This document shows, piece after piece, positions 54,731 through 63,752 of a stretch of 64,000 nucleotides of DNA; the first letter of the stretch is position 1, and each line of letters starts with the position of its first letter. This DNA comes from Pseudomonadota bacterium (GTDB taxonomy: Bacteria; Pseudomonadota; Gammaproteobacteria; Burkholderiales; JAKAFK01), in the NCBI GenBank assembly GCA_021817985.1, contig JAKAFK010000012.1, forward strand, positions 1 through 64,000, given 5' to 3'. Both the position numbers and the translations under genes were made by a program. A model generated the notes under the pieces. That model was not told the origin of the DNA. It saw nothing but the letters and a program-made list of their open reading frames with translations, and did not search any database.

Positions 54731-55393
54731 TCACACGCCGTCGGACGCCAGTGTTTCCAGCGCATGCGTGTCGAGTATTTCGATGTGGGCGAGTTGGCGG
54801 CGGATCCATCCGCGCTGCTCAAGATCCCTCAGGGCTCGGCTGATGACTTCGCGCGCGGACCCAAGTTCAAGGGCCAGCGCTTGGTGTGTGATGGGAATCG
54901 GGGCTTGGCCTGTGGAGAGCGACAAGAGCTTGCGTGCCAAGCGGACGTCGAGGCGAGTGAACACGATTGCTTCGATGGCGGCCAGAATGTCAAGCAGCCG
55001 TTGGCCATAGGAATGGAATACAAAGGCACGAAAGGGACCCGAAGCGGCAATCGCCTCGTGAAAGTCCTTCTGCGGGAAGGCGAGCGCCTTCACGTCGGTG
55101 TCGGCGACACCCATGGCGGGATAGGGGCGTTCGCTGAACAGGCAGGCCGTGGTCAGGATGCAGGATTCTCCTGGCCCGATGCGGTAGAGAATGACTTCCC
55201 GCCCCTGAGGCGAGACTTGCTGAACCCGGACGCTGCCTTGCGCCACCAGCAGATAGTGCTGACACACGTCGCCAGGATGGAAAACGATCGCACCCTTGGC
55301 GAGGTGGACCCATCGGCCTTGCCCCAGAAAATCTCGTTCAGCCGGGCCGGTCATTCCCCGTAAGGCTGGAAAGGCGGTTTCCCAATCAATCAT
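54731..55393 (-). CDS. Crp/Fnr-family transcriptional regulator
   Basis: 220 residues from ATG 55393; a TTG 51 nt upstream is also in frame. The cNMP-binding fold is complete (LAKGAIVFHPGDVCQHYLLVAQGSVRVQQVSPQGREVILYRIGPGESC) and a C-terminal winged HTH_Crp (THQALALELGSAREVISRALRDLEQRGWI) follows. There is no N-terminal Fnr-type cysteine cluster, so an Fe-S oxygen sensor is unlikely. Cysteines in GESCILTTACLF sit in the domain core and could sense redox or sulfur species; similar CILTTxCLF proteins accompany DUF2892 genes. Confidence 0.9.
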   Translation of the reverse strand: MIDWETAFPALRGMTGPAERDFLGQGRWVHLAKGAIVFHPGDVCQHYLLVAQGSVRVQQVSPQGREVILYRIGPGESCILTTACLFSERPYPAMGVADTDVKALAFPQKDFHEAIAASGPFRAFVFHSYGQRLLDILAAIEAIVFTRLDVRLARKLLSLSTGQAPIPITHQALALELGSAREVISRALRDLEQRGWIRRQLAHIEILDTHALETLASDGV

Positions 55394-55481
55394 CAGACGA
55401 CAGGCGCTCGTATCGGACAGAAAGTTATTTGCGCAACGGCGCAACGCATTCTAGGCCGTGCGCGCAATCCTTGCCAAGCGG

Positions 55482-56753
55482 TTACTCGCCGGCCGTCACC
55501 GCAAAATCGCGAAAGAGGCGCACATAGAGGAGCAAGTAGGCCGCTTGGAAGGCTGCGGCCACAAAGAACGGGGTTTCGAACATGCCCGCCTGGAGCAACA
55601 GGCCGGAGAGCAGGGGGCCGATGGCCCGCGGGATCTGGATGGAAACGTTATGTACGCTGGCGGCAAGCCCTCGCCGGTCGCTCGTCAGCGCCATGACGAG
55701 GGCCTGGCGTACCCCCGCGGTTCCGCCCGTGGCGCCCCTGCGAAGCGCATATAACCCCGCGGAAAGGCCAAATTCAGGCACCAAGGGAACGGCGATGAGC
55801 AGGATAAGGCCGAGAATCCGCATGATGACGACGGGTCGGATCAGTCCCGCCCGCGTCGACAGGCGCCCGACGACGAGGGATCCTAACCCCCCCAGCAGGA
55901 AGCTGCCGGCGAGCGCGGGTCCGATGGCGCCCGGGCCATGATGGAAGCGCAAGGCGAACCAGTAGGCAATGAGCGGGGCGACCATGCCGATGCCCAGCCC
56001 GTTCAAGATGTTGATGAGCACGAGACGGGCAAGCGTACGGTTTTCGTCTCGCCGGGCCGCGTGTTCGCCGGGTGGCCTCGGGGCGCGCACGAAACGGGGC
56101 TCAGGCAGCCGAGCGATCAGGATGAACGCGACAAGCGAGCCGGCCAACGGCAGGAGGAACAACGGTCGATAGGCCAGCACCGGGCCCAAGGGGGCCTCGA
56201 GGAAATGAACGGTACCGGCGGCCAACGCGCCGAGGGCCATGCCGACGAACCCCACGGCGGCGTTGAGGCTGAAGACGAGGCCCCGCTTGGGTGCGGGAAC
56301 CGCATGGGCGAGCCAGGCCTGCTCAAGGGGCGCGAAGGGTCCGGCGCCGCCGTTGGCGCCGCGCCCGAAGCCGCCGAGCAGCGCCGCGGTGACGAGGGCC
56401 GGCGGCGAATTGCTGGCCAGCGCCAACAGCGCGCTCCCCGCCTGAATGGCTTCATACGCGAGCAAGAAATGGCGGCGGCCATGGCGGTCGCTTGAGGGGC
56501 CTACGGCGAGTGTGGCCAGGGCCCCGAGCAGGAGTGCGGCTGTCAACGTCGCGCCGATGGCGGATGCCGACCAGTGCAGCGCATGCAGGTAGAGCGTGAA
56601 GGCGGCGACCAAGGCACCCTGTCCCAAACTACGCGCCGCGCGCGCCATCATCAGGTGGCGAACGGCGCGGGGTAGGGGATCGCGGGAGGATGCGGGCACG
56701 GTATTCGTCGTCAGAGCCGTCCCTCCTGGACTGGCATCCAGGCATTGCGGCAA
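55482..56753 (-). CDS. MFS transporter
   Basis: 423 residues with twelve predicted helices in two bundles. The DRHGRR motif between helices 2 and 3 (VGPSSDRHGRRHFLL) and a counterpart (GRLSTRAGLIRPVVI) in the second half mark the major facilitator superfamily. N-terminal ~30 residues are hydrophilic and may include extra sequence before the true start. Substrate not predictable. It is 69 bp downstream of the glycogen debranching gene on the same strand. Confidence 0.9.
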   Translation of the reverse strand: MPQCLDASPGGTALTTNTVPASSRDPLPRAVRHLMMARAARSLGQGALVAAFTLYLHALHWSASAIGATLTAALLLGALATLAVGPSSDRHGRRHFLLAYEAIQAGSALLALASNSPPALVTAALLGGFGRGANGGAGPFAPLEQAWLAHAVPAPKRGLVFSLNAAVGFVGMALGALAAGTVHFLEAPLGPVLAYRPLFLLPLAGSLVAFILIARLPEPRFVRAPRPPGEHAARRDENRTLARLVLINILNGLGIGMVAPLIAYWFALRFHHGPGAIGPALAGSFLLGGLGSLVVGRLSTRAGLIRPVVIMRILGLILLIAVPLVPEFGLSAGLYALRRGATGGTAGVRQALVMALTSDRRGLAASVHNVSIQIPRAIGPLLSGLLLQAGMFETPFFVAAAFQAAYLLLYVRLFRDFAVTAGE

Positions 56754-56822
56754 AGGGCCTATTATCCGTGCTCACGCGCATCGGTGGCAAGGCGCTCCCG
56801 CCTCCCCGAGACCCGGCGCCGC

Positions 56823-58958
56823 TCAGCAGTGGGGGAGCCTCGGGTGCGCTTCGCGGGAGGCATGGCCTTTCCGCCGTCGTTTCGCCCGCTCGAGGACGGA
56901 CCAGGCCATGAGCGTGCAGGCCACTGACCAAGCTTGTGCCGGGGCGCCGCGCGGCGTATGCGGAGGATCGCCGTCGAAAAGCTCGCTGACGGTCCCGAGC
57001 CCGGCATCCGCGAGGTGGTCGCCAATCGGCGCGAGCAGCGATTGGGCGTAGTCGGGGTCATCGGTGGCGCGGAAGGTCGCCAGGGCATAATGTCCGAGCA
57101 GCCATGCCCAGGCTGGCCCTTGGTGGTAGGCCGCGTCGCGAGCGGCGGGGTCGCCGTCATAGCGGGCATGGTAGCGCGGGTGTGCCGGATCCAGCGTGCG
57201 CAGTCCGTAAGAGACGAGAAGCCTGGTTCCGACGATGTCGACGACCCGGAACTGGTCGTGCGGATCAAGCGGCGAGTGGACCAGAGAGACCGCGAGAATT
57301 TGATTCGGCCGAAGGCTGTCATCATGACCCTGCGGCCCGTCGAGCACGTCATAGAGTCCCATGCCGTCCGGTCGGATGAACCGTTGGAAACCCTTTCGTG
57401 CATGGACTGCCATCGCCGCAAAAGGCGTGGGATCTTCCCCGAGCAGCCCGGCAAACTCGGCTAGGCTTTTCAGCGCATTGAACCATAGTGCGTTGATTTC
57501 GACGGGCTTTCCGGCACGGGGCGTGACCGCGCGCCCGGCCACCCGGGCATCCATCCATGTGGCCTGCGTGTCGTTGCCGCCCGCCCGAAGCAAGCCGTCG
57601 CCAGGGTCCATCGCAAGACCGAGGCGCGTGCCTTCCTCATAAGCGCGGATGATCCCTACAAGCTTGGGGTAATGGGCGGCAAGCGTCGGGAGATCATGGT
57701 TGGCCTCGATATAGGCGCGCCAGGCCTCGAGATACCAGAGGGCGGCGTCTGCCGCGTTGTATTCGGGGGGCCTGCCGCTTTCCGGAAAATAATTGGGCAG
57801 CAGGCCATGATCGATGAACTCGGCCCAGCTTTGCAGAATTTCGCGGGCTTCATGGTGGCGGTGGGAGACCAGGACGAGCCCCGGCAGCGCGATGAAAGTG
57901 TCGCGTCCCCAATCGCCGAACCAGGGGTAGCCCGCGATCACCGAGCTGCCGGACTTGCCGCCGGAGATGGGGCGCTGGATGAGGAAGCTGTCGGCCGCGA
58001 GCACGAGCTGCTCGATCCACGGCGGGGCGTTCTCAAGAGAGGCGCTCAACAATTTCGCTTGACGAAGCAGACCGACATCATGAAGATGGCGACGGCGCAG
58101 CGCTTCGGTGAGATAGGGCGAGGGATCGTCCTCCAGGGATGCCAGAAATCCCACGTATTCGCCGGAATACAGGGGCAGGTTGACCTCGCCCACGCACAGA
58201 TGATTGTCTTCGTCCGGCAGCCCTCGCCCCCTTTCCGCCGTCAGATCGAATCGCTCGACCCACGTCTTGTCGACGGTGAAGCGGCCGCACCGGGTACGAA
58301 ATCGCAGCACGACGTCTCCCGGGAGATGGATGCGCAGTTCGCTGCCTTGCTGTTCGATGACAGCGTCGAAGCCGCCCGCCCGGGTCTGGGCATGATAGTC
58401 CCGCGCATCGACCAGGAGGCGCATTGCCAGCCGCGGGCCCTCGGCTTCTGGGTGAGGCGACAGGAGTTGCCACGCCACGTAGGTCGTATTGGCTCCGTGC
58501 TCCATCCAGATGCGTGCCTCGAGCCTGACGTCGGAAATCGCGTAGCGAAAGACCGGAGTGCGTCCGTCGAGCCGAAAGGATTCAAGATGCAGGTGCCCCC
58601 GAGGGTCCAACGCGCCGCTTCGCCAGCGGTTGGTGTACAGGGGGTAGCGCGTTTCGCCCATGATGAGCGTCGCATCCGCCTTGACGAAAAGGAGATTGCG
58701 TCCGAGCGGCGGTTTGAGCGGCGCCAGCAGCAGGCCGTGATAGCGCCGTGTCAGCGTTCCCGCCACCGTGCCGGCCGCGAAGCCGCCGAGCCCATTGGCG
58801 AGCCACCATTCCCGGCGTTCGGCTTGCTCGAGATCGTTGCAGATCTCGCGCCCGAAGTGGATGAGTTGGGGGAGTTCCTGTTCCACTGCGCGGGGCTCCG
58901 CTTGCTGTTGGGACTTCAGCTTCGGGCTGCGGCGGACGTTTTGCGCGCCGATGCGCAC
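56823..58958 (-). CDS. Amylo-alpha-1,6-glucosidase (glycogen debranching enzyme)
   Basis: 711 residues from a GTG; a start nearer LIHFGREICNDLEQAERREWW, where family conservation begins, is possible. An N-terminal GDE_N domain (EWWLANGLGGFAAGTVAGTLTRRYHGLLLAPL) and C-terminal GH133 catalytic (alpha/alpha)6 barrel with AGYPWFGDWGRDTFIALPGLVL, RPPEYNAADAALWYLEA and MDPGDGLLRAGGNDTQATWMDARVAGRAVTPRAGKPVEINALW are complete. It hydrolyses alpha-1,6 branches in glycogen in the cytosol. No other glycogen gene is in the window. Confidence 0.94.
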   Translation of the reverse strand: MRIGAQNVRRSPKLKSQQQAEPRAVEQELPQLIHFGREICNDLEQAERREWWLANGLGGFAAGTVAGTLTRRYHGLLLAPLKPPLGRNLLFVKADATLIMGETRYPLYTNRWRSGALDPRGHLHLESFRLDGRTPVFRYAISDVRLEARIWMEHGANTTYVAWQLLSPHPEAEGPRLAMRLLVDARDYHAQTRAGGFDAVIEQQGSELRIHLPGDVVLRFRTRCGRFTVDKTWVERFDLTAERGRGLPDEDNHLCVGEVNLPLYSGEYVGFLASLEDDPSPYLTEALRRRHLHDVGLLRQAKLLSASLENAPPWIEQLVLAADSFLIQRPISGGKSGSSVIAGYPWFGDWGRDTFIALPGLVLVSHRHHEAREILQSWAEFIDHGLLPNYFPESGRPPEYNAADAALWYLEAWRAYIEANHDLPTLAAHYPKLVGIIRAYEEGTRLGLAMDPGDGLLRAGGNDTQATWMDARVAGRAVTPRAGKPVEINALWFNALKSLAEFAGLLGEDPTPFAAMAVHARKGFQRFIRPDGMGLYDVLDGPQGHDDSLRPNQILAVSLVHSPLDPHDQFRVVDIVGTRLLVSYGLRTLDPAHPRYHARYDGDPAARDAAYHQGPAWAWLLGHYALATFRATDDPDYAQSLLAPIGDHLADAGLGTVSELFDGDPPHTPRGAPAQAWSVACTLMAWSVLERAKRRRKGHASREAHPRLPHC

Positions 58959-59296
58959 AGGCCGTCACGTGGCGCTCGGACCTTCAATTCTTCATGAAAC
59001 ATCGGCCCCACGCGAAAGTCAAGGGTGCCGATGCGCTGCCCGGCAGTCCTCGTAAGCCATGGGGATGGTGGCCAGCCCCGGACCGCACGCGAGGAGAGGT
59101 CTTCTGTCACCCGAGCGGGCCGCGGTGATACACTGAAGGCGCACTCGCCAGGCGGATGCCGAGGAGGGCTGCTGTCCGGCAAGAGCGCATCACGCGCTCC
59201 GGCGGGAGACGCGCGGCGCGGTGGCGGGGTCGACCGCGGGGGCTGCCGGGCGCGGGCTGCCCCGAGGGAACGACTGGCCGCGTCGGGACGACAAGC

Positions 59297-59330
59297 TTGA
59301 CGGTCCCGAAGGAGGCCCCCATATTGGGGG
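59297..59330 (+). promoter_or_regulatory. Promoter and candidate operator of copA
   Basis: TTGACG (59297-59302) is followed after 17 nt by CATATT (59320-59325), a good sigma-70 pattern 35-60 bp upstream of copA. A perfect dyad CCCCCATATTGGGGG (59316-59330) covers the -10, resembling the GC-rich palindromes bound by CsoR-type copper repressors rather than a CueR site in a stretched spacer. Regulator identity is inferred. The rest of 58959-59359 holds no supported gene. Confidence 0.5.
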
Positions 59331-59359
59331 TAGATTTTGATGGCGGAGAGTCCTAGAGC

Positions 59360-62128
59360 ATGGGTGATGCGATGCGGCGCGTGGAAATCGGCATCGAAGG
59401 GATGACCTGCGCTTCATGCAGCGCACGCGTGGAACAAGGGTTGCAGGCGCTGCCCGGCGTTGCCGATGCAACCGTGAACCTGGGCACGGAGCGTGCGAGC
59501 GTGCAGTTCGACCGCGAGAAGACGGGCGCGCAGGCCTTGAGCGAGGCGATTGCCGCCACAGGGTATATTCCCGTCGTCGCCGAAAACACTCTCGCCATCG
59601 AGGGGATGACTTGCGCCTCGTGCGTCCGGCATGTGGAGGACGCGCTCAACAGCGTGCCCGGCGTCCTGGAGGCCACGGTCAACCTGGCGACCGAGCGGGC
59701 CTCGGTGCGCTATTTCCCGGCGAGCGTCGAGATCGGGGACATGGTCGCGGCGGTTGTCGCGGCGGGCTATGGTGCCCGGCCACTTGCGGGTCCGGGGGAC
59801 GATGAAGCCGGTCGCAAGCGTCAAGCACTGGCGGCGATGCGCCGCGATGTGATCGTTGCGGTGTCGGCATCGCTTCCGGTGCTGGTCCTGTCCATGGGCG
59901 GTGCCTTTATCCCGGGGTTGCGCGCGGCGATGGACGTGTTCGCGCCCTTTGCGTCCTTCTGGGACTGGGTGCAGGCGTTGTTCGCCTCGGTCGTGCTTTT
60001 TGGGCCCGGGCGGCGCTTTTTTCGCCCGGGTCTCATCGCCTACCGCCACCTTTCGCCTGACATGAATTCGCTGGTGGCAACCGGCACAGGGGCGGCGTGG
60101 GCATACAGCATGCTGGTTCTGCTCATCCCCGGGGCGTTCCCGGCGGCGGCCCGTGAGGTCTACTTCGACTCCGCCGCCGTCGTGGTGGCGGCGGTTTTGT
60201 TCGGGAAGTACCTGGAAGAACTCGCGAAGGGAAGGACCTCGGCGGCGATCAGGAAGCTTCTTGGTTTGCAGGCCAAGGAGGCCCATGTGCTGCGCGAAGG
60301 GGCGGAAGAGACGATTCCCATCGGTGCGGTGGTGAAAGGGGATCTCGTGATCGTGCGTCCCGGCGAGCGCCTGCCGATCGACGGTCGCGTGCGCGACGGC
60401 GCGTCGCATGTCGACGCCTCCATGCTGACAGGCGAGCCGCTGCCGGTCGCCAAGCGAGCAGGCGACGAGGTGGTGGGCGGAACGGTCAACCAGGAAGGGC
60501 GCCTTCTGGTTGAGGCGACCTCCGTCGGGCGCGACACCGTGCTCGCTCAGATCATCTTGCTGGTGGAGCGGGCGCAGACCGGCAAGCTGCCCATCCAGGG
60601 GTTGGCCGATCGCGTGGTTCGGGTATTCACGCCGGTTGTCATTCTCATCGCGCTTGCGAGCTTCGCCGTCTGGCTGGCGCTCGCGCCGGCGCCTGCCATC
60701 ACCACGGCCCTCATGTCGGCGGTGGCGGTGCTTGTGGTTGCGTGCCCGTGCGCCATGGGGCTCGCCACGCCCGCGGCGATCATGGTGGGCACGGGACGCG
60801 CTGCCGAACTGGGCGTTCTGTTCCGCAAGGGCGATGCCCTCGAAACCCTGGCGAGCGTCGATACGGTTCTCCTGGACAAGACGGGCACCTTGACCAAGGG
60901 AAAGCCCGCCCTGACCGCTTGCCTGGCCGATGACCGGCAAGCGGTGTTGCGCCTGAGCGCGGCGATCGAGGCGGCGTCCGAGCACCCGTTGGCGCACGCG
61001 GTCCTGGAGGCGGCCAGACGAGACGGCATTGCCTGGCCTGCGGTGACCGATTTTGCGGCGATTCCTGGGTTTGGGATCGAGGGGCGAGTGGACGGTCGGC
61101 TTGTGCGCATCGGCTCCCGCCGCTTCCTTGAACGTGAGAATATCGCGGCAGGCCCATGGTTGTCGTCGGCACAGTCACTGGAGGCGGACGGCAAGACGGC
61201 GATCTTCGTTGCGGCCGACGGGCAAGTCCTGGGGGTGCTCGCCATTGCCGATCCGGTCAAACCGGAAGCGCCTTCCTTGGTCAGTGCGCTACGGGCGCAG
61301 GGATTGACCGTCGGCATGGTCAGCGGCGATGCACGGCGCACGGCCGAGGCGGTGGGAAGCACCTTGGGTTTGACGGAAATCCACGCGGAGATCCTGCCCC
61401 AGGGCAAGGCCGCCGTCGTCGAGGCGTTGCAGGCGCGCGGCCGGAAGGTCGCCTTCGTGGGCGACGGCATCAATGATGCCCCGGCGCTGGCCCAAGCCGA
61501 CGTCGGGATCGCGCTTGCCTCGGGGACCGACATCGCCATCGAGGCGGGCGAGGTGACCCTGGCCCGGGGCGAGCTTTCGGGCGTCATGACGGCGATTCGT
61601 GCGGCACGCAACACCATGCGCACGATACGTGGCAACCTCTTTTGGGCGTTTTTTTACAACATCTTGCTGATCCCCGTGGCGGCAGGGGTTCTCCTGCCCT
61701 TTGGGCTGCGTCTCAATCCGATGCTGGCGGGCGTGGCCATGGGGCTGTCATCCCTTTTTGTGCTCACGAACAGCCTTCGCCTCAAGGGGCTCAAGCCATG
61801 GACGGCAAGCGTCGGCGAGGCGAGCCCCTTTCAGCATTCGGGCCCCTCGGCCCACCCTGCAAGGCCCGACCCCGCGGGCGCGCGCCTTGACTATTTTGTA
61901 CCCCGTGAAGGAGAAGAAAACATGAGCGATACCACGCTACAGATTACCGGAATGACCTGCGGTCATTGCGCGATGTCCGTCACCAAGGCGCTGCAGCAGG
62001 TTCCCGGCGTGCAGAGCGCCGAGGTCGATCTCGCCCAAGGTACGGCAGTGATACACGGTGCGGCGGCAGCGGAGAATTTGATTGCCGCCGTCAAGAAGGC
62101 CGGCTATCAGGCGGCCCTCAAGGCCTGA
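59360..62128 (+). CDS. copA: Copper-translocating P1B-type ATPase CopA, in frame with copper chaperone CopZ
   Basis: Two N-terminal HMA domains (GMTCASC near residues 15 and 83), eight membrane helices, the actuator TGEPLP, metal-site CPC in ACPCAMG, phosphorylation site [18 protein letters not shown] and hinge [14 protein letters not shown]. It exports Cu(I) from the cytosol. The ATPase normally ends around [13 protein letters not shown] (residue ~810), but the frame continues without a stop through ~40 linker-like residues into a third HMA domain from residue 855. That third domain has its own start and Shine-Dalgarno (see copZ). So the gene may give a 922-residue fusion plus free chaperone. 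Start 59360; ATG 59372 is an alternative. Confidence 0.93.
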   Translation: MGDAMRRVEIGIEGMTCASCSARVEQGLQALPGVADATVNLGTERASVQFDREKTGAQALSEAIAATGYIPVVAENTLAIEGMTCASCVRHVEDALNSVPGVLEATVNLATERASVRYFPASVEIGDMVAAVVAAGYGARPLAGPGDDEAGRKRQALAAMRRDVIVAVSASLPVLVLSMGGAFIPGLRAAMDVFAPFASFWDWVQALFASVVLFGPGRRFFRPGLIAYRHLSPDMNSLVATGTGAAWAYSMLVLLIPGAFPAAAREVYFDSAAVVVAAVLFGKYLEELAKGRTSAAIRKLLGLQAKEAHVLREGAEETIPIGAVVKGDLVIVRPGERLPIDGRVRDGASHVDASMLTGEPLPVAKRAGDEVVGGTVNQEGRLLVEATSVGRDTVLAQIILLVERAQTGKLPIQGLADRVVRVFTPVVILIALASFAVWLALAPAPAITTALMSAVAVLVVACPCAMGLATPAAIMVGTGRAAELGVLFRKGDALETLASVDTVLLDKTGTLTKGKPALTACLADDRQAVLRLSAAIEAASEHPLAHAVLEAARRDGIAWPAVTDFAAIPGFGIEGRVDGRLVRIGSRRFLERENIAAGPWLSSAQSLEADGKTAIFVAADGQVLGVLAIADPVKPEAPSLVSALRAQGLTVGMVSGDARRTAEAVGSTLGLTEIHAEILPQGKAAVVEALQARGRKVAFVGDGINDAPALAQADVGIALASGTDIAIEAGEVTLARGELSGVMTAIRAARNTMRTIRGNLFWAFFYNILLIPVAAGVLLPFGLRLNPMLAGVAMGLSSLFVLTNSLRLKGLKPWTASVGEASPFQHSGPSAHPARPDPAGARLDYFVPREGEENMSDTTLQITGMTCGHCAMSVTKALQQVPGVQSAEVDLAQGTAVIHGAAAAENLIAAVKKAGYQAALKA
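61908..61913 (+). promoter_or_regulatory. Internal Shine-Dalgarno for copZ
   Basis: AAGGAG followed 8 nt later by ATG 61922, inside the copA frame. The surrounding 40 bp is AT-rich (CCTTGACTATTTTGTACCC) relative to copA. It is the best ribosome site in the region and supports independent initiation of the chaperone. Confidence 0.8.
61922..62128 (+). CDS. copZ: Copper chaperone CopZ (internal, in frame with copA)
   Basis: 68 residues, a complete HMA fold beginning [20 protein letters not shown] with CxxC metal site (CGHC) and ending [13 protein letters not shown]. CopZ carries Cu(I) to CopA. The perfect internal ribosome site suggests it is made as a separate protein; the open copA frame also allows it as the C-terminal domain of a fusion. 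The linker upstream ([19 protein letters not shown]) reads like translated intergenic DNA, implying that the copA stop codon was lost. Confidence 0.85.
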   Translation: MSDTTLQITGMTCGHCAMSVTKALQQVPGVQSAEVDLAQGTAVIHGAAAAENLIAAVKKAGYQAALKA

Positions 62129-62375
62129 AGGCATGGCGCGCGATGAGCGGACCATGCCGGACACGCACGCCCCTTCCATCGCCGCTTCAGCACCTGCGTC
62201 CCCAGGACTGCCGCCTCACCGACATTAAGGTACTCGATTAACAGGGTTCCGTAATCCATTGTTGCGTAAGAATAGGCTATGCGGTATTTTCCCGAAATAA
62301 CGCTGCTGGCCACCTGCTGCGGCCAATACGCCCGGAACGATCAGGCCGCCGCAAGGGGCATGCGCGCGCCGCAGT

Positions 62376-63752
62376 TCAAGCAACGCCTCCGCCGGGGAGC
62401 AGATTCGACTTGCATCCGGGGAGGAGGTGATGGAGCGTGCTTGCGTGGGAGGGGTAGACGGGGATCATCTCGGTGAGCCGTGCGCAGGTGATTCCATAGC
62501 GGATGGCCATTGCGAAGATATGGATGGTCTCGTCGGCGCCTTGTCCAAAGAGGTGTGCGCCAAGGATGCGCCCGCTGCGCCTGTCGCTGATCACCTTTCC
62601 GAAGGCGGGACCGGCCGCCGCGATGGAAGGCACGACCCAATGGGACATCTCCTCCGCAACGACATCCACGTCGGACCCCCGTTCGCGCGCCATGGCCTCG
62701 CTCTCGCCCACCATGGCCAGCGGCGGCACCGTGAAGATGGCCTGGGGTACCGCGTCGAGGCGCGCGGGCGCCTGCTCCCGCGATAGGAAGTTGTGCGCCG
62801 CCAGACGGCCTTCGTAGGTCGCCGTCGGCGACAGCATGGGTTGGCCGCGCGCATCGCCTGCGGCGAAGATGTTGGGGTTGCCGGGACTTCGCAGATGCTC
62901 GTTGACGACGACCCCTTCAGGGCCCGCCGCAACCCCTGCGGCATCAAGCCCGAGGGCGGCGACTTGGGGGATCCGGCCTGCCGCGTTGAGCATGACCTCG
63001 CCCTTCAGTCTCTCGCCGGTGTCGAGCACGGCCGCATGACCGTCGGCCTCGTGCTCGATGGCCGTGACCTCTCGCCCACGGTGAAACACGATCCCCAGGT
63101 GCATGGAATGCTCCACGAGATGCGAGACCATTTCTTCGTCGCAGTGGGGGAGCAGGCGTTGGCTATGCGCGATCACGTGGACTTCGGATCCAAGCCGGGC
63201 AAACACATGAGCGAATTCGAAAGCGACGGCGCCGCTGCCGACGATCACGAGGGTGCGCGGAACGCGTCGCAATTCAAGGAGCGCATCGCTCGTCAGCAGG
63301 TGCTGGGCGCCGGGAAACCGCAGCGGCCTCGGGGCCGATCCGGTGGCCACGAGTGCACCCTCGAACGCATACCTCTCGCCGCCTGCCTCGATCTGGTCAG
63401 GCGCCACGAAGCGAGGGGCCGCGCGGAGGTAGTGGACGCCTGCCGCGGCAAGGGACCGCTCCGTGGCCTCGGTGACCCCGTCTGTGAATCCGTGTTTGCG
63501 ATCGATCACGGCGTTCCAGTCGATCCGCACGTTGTCGACGTGGATGCCGTGGACGGTGGCGTTGCGGATTTCCTGCAGCATCTCCGTTGCGCGCACCAGA
63601 ACCTTCTTCGGGGTGCAGCCGCGAAGGGAACACACTCCGCCAATCGGCGTGGGATCGACCAGCATCACCGTGCGGCCGGCGGCAGCCACCTGGGTGCTTG
63701 CTGCAAGCCCGGCATTTCCTCCGCCGAGTACGACGAAATCATACCGTTGCAT
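62376..63752 (-). CDS. FAD-dependent pyridine nucleotide-disulfide oxidoreductase (class I)
   Basis: 458 residues. FAD-binding GGGNAGLAAS, redox disulfide GGVCSLRGCTPKK (CxxxxC), the NAD(P) Rossmann VIVGSGAVAFEFAHVFARLG, second FAD motif NIFAAGDARG, and a C-terminal dimerisation domain. This is the glutathione reductase / lipoamide dehydrogenase / MerA fold. The C-terminal His-Glu active pair, usually HPTxxE, is not present as such (VYPSHASTLHHLL). No MerA C-terminal Cys pair exists. Substrate is uncertain; convergence with copZ suggests metal or thiol homeostasis. Confidence 0.88.
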   Translation of the reverse strand: MQRYDFVVLGGGNAGLAASTQVAAAGRTVMLVDPTPIGGVCSLRGCTPKKVLVRATEMLQEIRNATVHGIHVDNVRIDWNAVIDRKHGFTDGVTEATERSLAAAGVHYLRAAPRFVAPDQIEAGGERYAFEGALVATGSAPRPLRFPGAQHLLTSDALLELRRVPRTLVIVGSGAVAFEFAHVFARLGSEVHVIAHSQRLLPHCDEEMVSHLVEHSMHLGIVFHRGREVTAIEHEADGHAAVLDTGERLKGEVMLNAAGRIPQVAALGLDAAGVAAGPEGVVVNEHLRSPGNPNIFAAGDARGQPMLSPTATYEGRLAAHNFLSREQAPARLDAVPQAIFTVPPLAMVGESEAMARERGSDVDVVAEEMSHWVVPSIAAAGPAFGKVISDRRSGRILGAHLFGQGADETIHIFAMAIRYGITCARLTEMIPVYPSHASTLHHLLPGCKSNLLPGGGVA

